Assembly: GCA_964649195.1 (NCBI GenBank)
Contig: CAZYPK010000085.1
Coordinates: forward strand, 1-21,380
Origin: JTS-RE9 sp964649195
Lineage (GTDB): Bacteria > Planctomycetota > Phycisphaerae > Phycisphaerales > Phycisphaeraceae
Direction: 5' to 3'
Length of the DNA stretch: 21,380 nt
Shown piece by piece: positions 15,651-21,380 of the stretch. The notes below the pieces were generated by a model, which saw only the letters and a program-made list of their open reading frames with translations, was not told the DNA's origin and did not search any database. The translations under genes and the position numbers were made by a program. Every line of letters begins with the position of its first letter. Within the stretch, counting starts at the first letter, position 1.

Positions 15651-16958
15651 GAGCTGCGCCAGCGCCTGCGCGCTTTCATCGACAGACCCATCGTTGTTGA
15701 AGGCGATGTAATCCGTCGGCGTCTGGCGGGTGAAGTGGGTGAACATGTCGCGGTCGTAGGCGGCGTGGCCGGTCATGGTCATTTCCTGCTTGCGTTTCAT
15801 CACATTTTCAAACCGCACCAGGCAGTGGACCGTGCGGATGCGTCTGCCGAAGCAGCGCGAAAGCCAGGACCACCGGCTGAAGCGGGGTTCATCGGTCTTG
15901 CGGTTGACGTACAGAAAATCGACCGGCGAACGATCGATCAGCGTCAGCCCGGCTGCCCGGCCTTTGCGGTGGTGCGCGATGCCCAATCCGAGAGAGGCGC
16001 GGAGATAGACCAGCGGCGCCAGCGTCTCATCGAAGCTTTCGCGCGAGCGCATCAGCAGCGGACGGATGAAGATCACCGCGAGTTTGTAGAGGATCGATTT
16101 GCGATAGAGATGCTTGCCGGTGAAGACCGTCGCCGGCTGCGGCAGCAGCGGCGCGACGGCGTGAGCCAGCGTCGTCTTGCCCGCGCCGTCGCAGCCCATC
16201 ACCGAGATCATGGAAGTGCGCTTCGGCGGCGCGAGCCAGGCCGAGCGCAGCTTCCCCATCCATTGCAGCGGTCCGCGCCTGGCGCGGGCGAGCCGCGTCC
16301 CTTGCGGGAGCGCGGCCACGATCCGTTGCAAGGCCATCGCCTCCTGATCCGCCGCGATCCGTTTCGACTCGCGTATCGCGCCGATCGCATCGGCCATCGC
16401 CGCGTCATTCATCTTCCGCAGCTCATCGGCATATCGGGCCAGTCGCGCCTGCGCACTTTCGCCTGCAAGATCCTTCCTCTTGCAGAGCAGATGATGCACA
16501 TACAAACCGGCCTCCACCGCCGGCGGCAATCGACCGATGGCGCCGGTCGGACTTTCGACCAGCGCCGCAACATCCTCATGGCGGATCGCAAGCCGCCCGC
16601 GATCCAGTTGATTCAGCTCGATCCACAAGTCGAACCGCGCCACGTGCAGGCCATCCGTTGAAAACAGCCACCACTCCACCTTGCCGGGCTTGCGGGCGTT
16701 CACCCGCAGATGCGCGTGGCCGGCCTGCACCCATCGGCACGCCGCATCGCAAAGCATGTTCACCGACTCGCGGGCGCCCAGCAGGTCCACATCATCGCCA
16801 TCGATGCGGCGCTCATCGATCGGTTCGCCGCGCAGTTGAATGAAACGCCAGGGGCCTGCCTTGATCTGCGACAGACAGAGCCGCAGCCTTTCGAGAGGCG
16901 ACAACGCAGGCTCGACCGCATCGGTGGTGGATTGGGCTTTTTGTGGGAAGGGGGTCAC
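15624..16958 (-). CDS. Nucleotidyltransferase-like domain fused to thymidylate-kinase-like P-loop kinase
   Basis: A 444-residue protein. The C-terminal half (~247-440) is a P-loop kinase: Walker A GCDGAGKTT (255-263), IDRSPVDFLYVNR (341-353) resembling the thymidylate kinase DR(Y/S) motif, and an Arg-rich helical lid region (~360-395). The N-terminal part (~35-160) has FIQLRGEP...GDDVDLLG, with acidic D55, D56, D58 in a pattern like the metal site of nucleotidyltransferase-fold proteins, then an all-helical linker. Typical thymidylate kinases are ~200 residues, so this is not tmk. Its likely role is sugar or nucleotide modification in surface-glycan synthesis (inference). The start is GTG at 16958, overlapping the stop of the upstream 83-residue gene, which suggests coupling. 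Convergent overlap with the kinase-fold gene is 27 bases. Confidence 0.85.
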   Translation of the reverse strand: MTPFPQKAQSTTDAVEPALSPLERLRLCLSQIKAGPWRFIQLRGEPIDERRIDGDDVDLLGARESVNMLCDAACRWVQAGHAHLRVNARKPGKVEWWLFSTDGLHVARFDLWIELNQLDRGRLAIRHEDVAALVESPTGAIGRLPPAVEAGLYVHHLLCKRKDLAGESAQARLARYADELRKMNDAAMADAIGAIRESKRIAADQEAMALQRIVAALPQGTRLARARRGPLQWMGKLRSAWLAPPKRTSMISVMGCDGAGKTTLAHAVAPLLPQPATVFTGKHLYRKSILYKLAVIFIRPLLMRSRESFDETLAPLVYLRASLGLGIAHHRKGRAAGLTLIDRSPVDFLYVNRKTDEPRFSRWSWLSRCFGRRIRTVHCLVRFENVMKRKQEMTMTGHAAYDRDMFTHFTRQTPTDYIAFNNDGSVDESAQALAQLLQLAEKGS

Positions 16959-17206
16959 ATCAGTTCGACATGTGAAAAATCATCGAGGTTGCAGACCACG
17001 ATTTCGCCGTCGTCCTTTTCGAGGGTCAGGCGATCGAGCCAGAGCTTGTCATCCTTGGCGTGGGCGAACCATGAGCCGGTCTTTTTCTGTTCGTATTTGA
17101 CGACGATGCCGGTGATCTGCGTGGTCCAGACGCGGGCCCGCTGGGGAATCTGGTGGGTGACGGTGACCCGCTGGCCGGGCTTGAAGATGTCGATGATTTT
17201 GGGCAT
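16955..17206 (-). CDS. Small conserved-looking hypothetical protein (83 residues)
   Basis: No named family recognised. The ATG at 17206 (MPKIIDIFKPGQRVTVTHQI) has a GGAA about 7-8 bases upstream and is preferred over a TTG 7 codons earlier. The protein is a run of short beta strands with an opening KPGQRVTV and a closing GEIVVCNLDDFSHVEL. It suggests a small SH3-like or OB-like barrel, perhaps nucleic-acid binding (inference from pattern only). The terminal ATGTGA overlaps the GTG start of the downstream NTase/kinase fusion by 4 bases, so both are likely in one operon reading away from tsaD. Confidence 0.75.
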   Translation of the reverse strand: MPKIIDIFKPGQRVTVTHQIPQRARVWTTQITGIVVKYEQKKTGSWFAHAKDDKLWLDRLTLEKDDGEIVVCNLDDFSHVELM

Positions 17207-17311
17207 GAATACATTCCGAATCGGCAAGGCGAAGGGGACAGATTACCGCAAACGGGCCGCGCGGAAAAGGGCGGTGAGGAAACGCTTTCACTTCCCCGTT
17301 AAACTGCCCGC

Positions 17312-18406
17312 ATGTCGCTGATTCTCGGCATTGAAACAAGCTGTGATGAGACCGCCGCCTCGGTGGTGGAGGATGGCGTGGCGGTCCGTTCCAACATCAT
17401 CGCCACGCAGCACAAGCTGCATGAGCGGTACGGCGGCGTGGTGCCGGAGCTGGCCAGTCGCGCCCACCTGGAGCGCATCAGCCCGGTGATCACGGAAGCG
17501 ATGGCGACGGCGGGCGCGACCTTTGCCGACCTCGATGCGATCGCGGTGGGCAATCGTCCGGGACTCATCGGCTCGCTGCTGGTGGGCGTCAGCGCCGCCA
17601 AGGCGCTGGCGTGGACGCTGGGAAAACCGCTGATCGGCATCGATCACGTCAAGGCCCATTTGTACGCGGGATTCATGCAGTTGAATGGGCACGCAGGCAC
17701 GGGAGCTTCAAGCTCCCGTGCCTGCGCCCGCGCCTTCCCCGCCCTGGGGCTGGTGATCTCCGGCGGGCACACCTCTTTGTACGCCCTCACCTCCCCGTTG
17801 GACATGCGCATCATCGGGCGCACCATCGATGATGCGGTCGGCGAAGCATACGACAAAGCCGCGGTGATCCTCGCCATCGGCTACCCCGGCGGGCCCAAAC
17901 TCGACAAGCTGGCGCAGACCGGCGATCCATCGAAGCACCGCCTGCCTCGCACGCTGCTGGGCGCCGACAGCCTCGACTTTTCCTACAGCGGACTCAAGAC
18001 CGCCCTGCTCTACGCGGTGCGCGGCTACCCGGTGGGCAAGGGCGCTCAGGCGACATTCACCCGCACGGCGGCGGACCTCTCGGAAGAGGATCGCCGCGAT
18101 CTGGCGGCGGCGTTTCAGGAGGTGGCGGTCGATACGCTGATCCGCAAGCTCGACCGTGCCGTCGATCAACTGACCGCGCAGGGAACGCGGCCGCGCAGCC
18201 TGCTCATCGGCGGCGGGGTCAGCGCGAACTCGCTGGTTCGCAAACGGGCGGTGGAATTGGGTGCCGCCAGAGAGTTGGAAGTCAGACTGCCTGCGATGCC
18301 GCTCTGCCTGGACAACGCCGCGATGATCGCCGGGCTGGCGCACGAGCATTTCACGCGAGGGGAGTTCAGCGATTTCCAGTTGCAGGCGATTTCGACTTCG
18401 AGGTGA
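17312..18406 (+). CDS. tsaD: tRNA N6-adenosine threonylcarbamoyltransferase
   Basis: A 364-residue cytoplasmic enzyme that, with TsaB/TsaE, transfers the threonylcarbamoyl group to A37 of ANN-decoding tRNAs (t6A). The ASKHA fold is clear: LGIETSCDETAASVV at the N-terminus, metal-binding IDHVKAHLYAG (H112, H116), LVISGGHTSLY, IDDAVGEAYDKAA, LDFSYSGLKTA, IGGGVSANS and PLCLDNAAMIAG (metal-binding Asp). It is about 25 residues longer than typical bacterial TsaD (~335-340). Part of this is an insertion at ~126-141 encoded by a perfect palindrome (17693-17725) between HLYAGFMQ and FPALGLVISGG. No Shine-Dalgarno sequence is evident before the ATG. The upstream neighbour is divergent. Confidence 0.97.
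   Translation: MSLILGIETSCDETAASVVEDGVAVRSNIIATQHKLHERYGGVVPELASRAHLERISPVITEAMATAGATFADLDAIAVGNRPGLIGSLLVGVSAAKALAWTLGKPLIGIDHVKAHLYAGFMQLNGHAGTGASSSRACARAFPALGLVISGGHTSLYALTSPLDMRIIGRTIDDAVGEAYDKAAVILAIGYPGGPKLDKLAQTGDPSKHRLPRTLLGADSLDFSYSGLKTALLYAVRGYPVGKGAQATFTRTAADLSEEDRRDLAAAFQEVAVDTLIRKLDRAVDQLTAQGTRPRSLLIGGGVSANSLVRKRAVELGAARELEVRLPAMPLCLDNAAMIAGLAHEHFTRGEFSDFQLQAISTSR
17693..17725. repeat. Palindromic element inside tsaD
   Basis: Two perfect 16-base arms, GCAGGCACGGGAGCTT (17693-17708) and AAGCTCCCGTGCCTGC (17710-17725), around a single C. Flanking GGGC (17687-17690) and GCCC (17726-17729) extend the stem. It encodes AGTGASSSRAC (residues 128-138) in frame, a stretch absent from the usual TsaD alignment at this position, so it looks like a small mobile palindrome tolerated in a surface loop. 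Confidence 0.88.
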
Positions 18407-18435
18407 AAAGCGGTGGGTGGCTGGGGCTCTGCGAT

Positions 18436-18558
18436 GGGTGGCTGGGGCTGAAGCTTTGCGCAAGCCCCGGCCCAAGGGACCATCAGCGATCAGTTGCCTC
18501 ACCTTGCTTTGTGCGCGCCGGGCCGGGGCTTGCGCAAAGCCTTCAGCCCCAGCCACCC
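18436..18558. repeat. Long inverted repeat between tsaD and a convergent gene
   Basis: The left arm 18436-18473 and right arm 18520-18558 are reverse complements over 38 bases, with one extra C in the right arm; a 46-base loop lies between. The arms begin GGGTGGCTGGGGCTGAAG and contain TTTGCGCAAG. A partial extra copy of the arm start (GGGTGGCTGGGGCT) precedes it at about 18415. It occupies nearly the whole gap between convergent genes, so it could act as a bidirectional transcription end, but its size and internal direct repeat also suggest a miniature mobile element. Confidence 0.88.
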
Positions 18559-18575
18559 GGCAATGGAACACGGCA

Positions 18576-19658
18576 TCAATCCCGCCTTGCATCGAAGCCG
18601 GTGAAGGCCTGGACCTCCGGCACGCGGGTGCGGGAGATTTTGCCGTTGAGGACATCGTTGACCTGCGTGATGTCCTCCTGAATCTGCGCCGCCGAGGGAA
18701 CGTGGCCGCCGGCGAGCATCTGCCGCCGCGCTTCGCGGACCTGGTTCATGCGCAGCACCAGTTCGATATCCATGTCATTGGCGACCGCCTCATCGACGGC
18801 GGCGGCGCGGCGTCCGGCGGCCAGCGTGTCGCGCGTCGGGCCTGAGACCTGCGGATTCTTCGAGTGCCTCAACCGGCGGGTCAGCTCATCGGCCGTCGCC
18901 AGCCCGGCCGGTGCGGGACCATGAAGGCCGGCCGATCCGTAGAGGATCGTGGCATCTTCGAGATCGACGCGAAGACGATTGGCGAGGATGCGGGCCTGGA
19001 CCGGCCCGATGGACTGGCCATCCACCCCGTCGTCTTGGGCGACGACATAGGCGCCTTGGGCCTGCCCGGACAATCGCGTCGCCTTGATCTGGAGATATTC
19101 CTTGACGCCGACCTGGTTGAACAGGGCGTCAAAGTCCGCCGAGCGGGAGGCGACATACTGATCGCGGAAGACCTTGACATCCCCGCCGGCCAGCGCGGTT
19201 TCGCGCAGCGGCCTGGGGCAGTAGGCGACGCCGACGGCCTTGGACTCGGCGGCGATCCTGGCGCGGCGATCATCGGCCAGCCGTTCGTTGGCGCGGGCCT
19301 GCAACATCGCTTCGAGGGTTCGCTGGCGATTCTGTTCGATGAGCATGTCCAGCCAGCTCGGCGGGGCATAGCCGGGGCGTTGGATGATGCGGATGTGGCC
19401 GGGGTCATCGAAAAGTTGCGGAGGCGTTTCGCTGCCGCCGGGCATCATGGCGCGGGAGGGCTGCTGCTGAGCCTGCTCGGCGACGAGCGCCTGTAGCCTT
19501 TGATTTTCCTGACGCAGCGCGCTGATCTCGCCGCGCATCTCCTTGAGCTGCCCGGCCAGTTCCGCGAGCACCGCATCGCTTTTTTCATCCGCCCGGCTGA
19601 CGGCGGCCAGGTTCGACGCCAAGGCGCAGATCAGCGCGGAAAAAACAATTCGCCGCAT
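18576..19658 (-). CDS. Exported protein of unknown function with N-terminal coiled coil
   Basis: A 360-residue protein, family not recognised. A signal peptide (MRRIVFSALICALASNLAAV, cleavage near SRA-DE) is followed by a predicted coiled coil at ~28-65 (LAELAGQLKEMRGEISALRQ, then ENQRLQALVAEQAQQQ). A Pro-rich linker, a second Arg/Glu-rich helical segment (~105-140) and a mixed domain (~145-330) containing DQYVASRSADFDALFNQVGV follow. The end is charged (FTGFDARRD). It has no transmembrane segment beyond the signal peptide and no lipobox, so it is likely periplasmic or secreted. It is divergent from another exported coiled-coil gene, and a functional link is possible but not shown. Confidence 0.82.
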   Translation of the reverse strand: MRRIVFSALICALASNLAAVSRADEKSDAVLAELAGQLKEMRGEISALRQENQRLQALVAEQAQQQPSRAMMPGGSETPPQLFDDPGHIRIIQRPGYAPPSWLDMLIEQNRQRTLEAMLQARANERLADDRRARIAAESKAVGVAYCPRPLRETALAGGDVKVFRDQYVASRSADFDALFNQVGVKEYLQIKATRLSGQAQGAYVVAQDDGVDGQSIGPVQARILANRLRVDLEDATILYGSAGLHGPAPAGLATADELTRRLRHSKNPQVSGPTRDTLAAGRRAAAVDEAVANDMDIELVLRMNQVREARRQMLAGGHVPSAAQIQEDITQVNDVLNGKISRTRVPEVQAFTGFDARRD

Positions 19659-20029
19659 CGGTCACCCCACTTCCACAAAAAGTGCCAACGGAACGCCAGG
19701 AGGGAAACATTCTCGGACCCCCCGGATCGTAAGATTCTACTTGTGCGTATCAGGGATTGCAATGATTGAATGCTCGAAAAATCACATCCTTTTCAGGTTG
19801 ACCCCGTGGATTGGGGTGCGACAATGAAGGGGGATTCCTGAACAACTCCCGCACCCAAGCCGCTTGCGGCTTCGCGATCCCCGGATTCAGGGCGCATCGG
19901 ATTCAGAAATCCCAAAGCCTGAGGGAGTGGCGCGTCCGGCTGCCGACAAGCCGATTCATGGAAGAAGAGCTTTCGCTCGATGGCGCTGTTGAACGGAATC
20001 CGTTTCACCTGGTGAACTGGAGAGTTGTC
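19659..20029. other. Intergenic region between two divergent exported-protein genes
   Basis: This 371-bp gap contains a copy of the second repeat family (19855-19913) and the GGAGAG ribosome binding site of the plus-strand gene (20019-20024). A plus-strand frame is open from 19811, but its first 73 codons cross the repeat and precede a clear signal peptide, so they are treated as non-coding. No convincing promoter hexamer pair was found. Confidence 0.65.
19855..19913 (+). repeat. Second dispersed repeat family, copy 2 (AAGCCGC hairpin)
   Basis: Matches 5556-5619: CCAAGCCGCTTGCGGCTTCG at the start and TTCAGAAATCCC at the end, with a diverged centre sharing GCATCGG/ACATCGG. The hairpin arms AAGCCGC and GCGGCTT around TT are identical in both copies. 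It is about 115 bases upstream of the next start codon. Confidence 0.85.
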
Positions 20030-21181
20030 ATGCGATCCGCGATTTACACATTGAGCGTTGTTCTTCTGGCGGCTGCGATGGTGACGGCTTCAGGCCCGGT
20101 CCGGCCGGCCGAGCCGGTGCGCGGCGGCAAGGCGCCCTTTGCGGATGTGCCGTTCAAGGGCCGCGTGAAGTTCGACCAGAAGTTCGAACGGGTGCTGAAG
20201 ATCAGCGTCGATCCCGAGGCGATGCCCTTCGATTCCGCCACGCTGACCACGGTGCTCAACAGCCCCGCCGTCGCCGGCGCGGCGGCGCGCGACACCTTCG
20301 GCCTGACGGCCGATGAATACCCGACCTACATCAAGCTGACGGCGACGACCTCGGTGAAGATCGGCGCGGTGATCGCCAGGCTCGACCTGGCCTGCCGCGC
20401 CGACGGCCGCATCCCGATGCCGGCGCTCAACGCCTTCGTCGAGAACCTTCGCAAGCATCTTCAACTCACCCTCGAAGCCTCGATCAACGTCGATCGCAAG
20501 AGCATCGAGAAGCGGCAGGACTCGCTGATCGAGCGGAAAAACTACCTGGAAAAGAAGTACGTCGAAGTCTGGACCAATCGCGTCCGGGTCGCCGAGGATG
20601 CCGGCCTGGCGGAACACTCCGTGGACGGCAAGCGCAGCCTCGTGGGCGAGATGGAGCAAAAGCTGCGGGCGACGGAGCTGGACATCCTGCTCCGCGAATC
20701 GCGCCTCGATGCGACGAAGAAGGAGATGGACACTTCCGCCGCCGACGCCCGCACCCCGGCCCCCGACCCGCTGGCCGATGAACTGGAAAAGCTGGTGCGC
20801 CTCCGCACGAAGCAGCTCGACGCCGCCGGCGCCGATGCCGACGGACAGGACGCCGCCGAGGCCCGCATGCTCGAGGCCAAGCTGCGCTGGATCGAGCGCG
20901 TCGAGGAACTCGAAAAACTCAAACCCGAAGCCCGCCTCAAATCGCTTCGGACGGAACTGGACGAGCTTCGGATCAAAAAGGATTTCTACAACAAGACGCT
21001 GACCACCAGCATCGACGAGGCCCGCTCCCTCTTCCGCTACAACGAGCACGTGCTGCTGCTGACCAAGAAGGAGGTGGCCCTCGACAAGGCCATCGACCGC
21101 ATCGACGAACAGTTCGACGCACTGGCCAACTACTCCGACAAACTGGGTTCGATCACGGTGACGATCATCGGCCAGGAGTGA
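20030..21181 (+). CDS. Exported coiled-coil-rich protein of unknown function
   Basis: A 383-residue protein, family not recognised. GGAGAG lies 5 bases before the ATG at 20030 and a signal peptide follows (MRSAIYTLSVVLLAAAMVTA, cleavage near RPA-EP), which decides the start. Residues ~35-150 form a mixed domain with LKISVDPEAMPFDSATLTTV, YIKLTATTSVKIGAVIARLD and a following helix. From ~150 to the end it is almost entirely helical with heptad-like Leu/Glu/Lys/Arg patterns: ERKNYLEKKYVEVWTNRV, GEMEQKLRATELDILLRESR, ELEKLVRLRTKQLDA, KLRWIERVEELEKLKPEARL and EVALDKAIDRIDEQFDAL. Probably a secreted or periplasmic structural coiled coil (inference). Repeat copy D begins 14 bases after the stop. 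Confidence 0.82.
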   Translation: MRSAIYTLSVVLLAAAMVTASGPVRPAEPVRGGKAPFADVPFKGRVKFDQKFERVLKISVDPEAMPFDSATLTTVLNSPAVAGAAARDTFGLTADEYPTYIKLTATTSVKIGAVIARLDLACRADGRIPMPALNAFVENLRKHLQLTLEASINVDRKSIEKRQDSLIERKNYLEKKYVEVWTNRVRVAEDAGLAEHSVDGKRSLVGEMEQKLRATELDILLRESRLDATKKEMDTSAADARTPAPDPLADELEKLVRLRTKQLDAAGADADGQDAAEARMLEAKLRWIERVEELEKLKPEARLKSLRTELDELRIKKDFYNKTLTTSIDEARSLFRYNEHVLLLTKKEVALDKAIDRIDEQFDALANYSDKLGSITVTIIGQE

Positions 21182-21195
21182 GGGGTTTCAAGAAG

Positions 21196-21366
21196 AGCCG
21201 CGACGTAACACGTCGCGGAGATGAACGGGAAGAGGGGTGGTACGTTTTACGAGGGATGCCGGATGAAGGCGCTCCTGTCGCGCGGGGATGTTCGAGGCTT
21301 GTGACGCGGGGTGTGTATGAACACTCCTTCAGGCTGTTGATCTCCGCGACGTGTTACGTCGCGGCT
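21196..21366 (-). repeat. Hairpin-ended 172-bp repeat, copy D (inverted, with perfect terminal inverted repeats)
   Basis: Inverted relative to copies A-C and closest to copy C in its body. Unlike the others, both ends carry the same hairpin type (CCGCGACGT arm), so the outermost 27 bases at 21196-21222 and 21340-21366 are exact reverse complements. It starts 14 bases after the stop of the exported coiled-coil gene. Confidence 0.92.
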
Positions 21367-21369
21367 GGC

Positions 21370-21380
21370 GAGCCGCGACT
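21370..21380 (-). repeat. Start of a further repeat copy, E (cut by window end)
   Basis: GAGCCGCGACT, 3 bases after copy D, matches the reverse complement of the right end of copies A-C. A second tandem pair, oriented opposite to A-B, therefore begins here. Confidence 0.7.

Overview
The window looks like a chromosome segment of a planctomycete, most likely of the Phycisphaerae type. The evidence is high GC, a giant secreted protein with the planctomycete LEPR-XLL N-terminal motif, two secreted proteins ending in a PEP-CTERM sorting signal (VIPEPAS / AIPEPAS, hydrophobic stretch, Arg-rich tail), and many intergenic palindromic repeats. This assignment is inferred from gene content; there is no rRNA or other phylogenetic marker except tsaD and hemB.

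Layout. 1-323: two head-to-tail copies of a ~172 bp repeat with a hairpin at each end. 330-5444 (-): 1704-residue LEPR-XLL surface protein with CAP, choice-of-anchor D, cyclophilin, five Calx-beta and CARDB domains. 5445-5751: divergent intergenic region with a second repeat family and a possible promoter. 5752-7668 (+): fused GT4-GT2 glycosyltransferase. 7693-8831 (+): a decayed accessory patch, with a DUF433 antitoxin, a deleted remnant of its DUF5615 toxin, and a 3'-truncated RhuM-family gene ending in a 9-bp tandem repeat. 8959-10263 (+): PEP-CTERM protein with two discoidin-like repeats, followed by repeat copy C. 10558-11414 (-): an unrecognised two-gene operon with an ATGA overlap that looks like a toxin-antitoxin module. 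11658-12767 (+): choice-of-anchor A PEP-CTERM protein. 12814-12926: inverted repeat with two heptanucleotide arrays. 12945-13952 (-): hemB. 14054-15650 (+): zinc-ribbon methyltransferase and kinase-fold protein. 15624-17206 (-): a nucleotidyltransferase-like/thymidylate-kinase-like fusion behind a small conserved protein. 17312-18406 (+): tsaD with an in-frame palindromic insertion. 18436-18558: long inverted repeat. 18576-19658 (-) and 20030-21181 (+): divergent exported coiled-coil proteins. 21196-21380: repeat copies D and E, inverted relative to A-C.

Function. hemB (tetrapyrrole synthesis) and tsaD (tRNA t6A37) are housekeeping genes. Most of the rest is envelope or surface biology: exported adhesin-like and PEP-CTERM proteins, a bifunctional glycosyltransferase, and a methyltransferase / kinase-fold / NTase-kinase group of the type seen in surface-glycan modification. 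The exosortase that would process the PEP-CTERM proteins is not in the window.

The most unusual material is the repeat content: at least five distinct palindromic or inverted-repeat elements in 21 kb. One family sits directly downstream of three stop codons, one element lies inside the tsaD reading frame, and one hairpin covers the hemB ribosome binding site. I found no CRISPR array, tRNA, rRNA, complete insertion sequence or convincing complete defence system.
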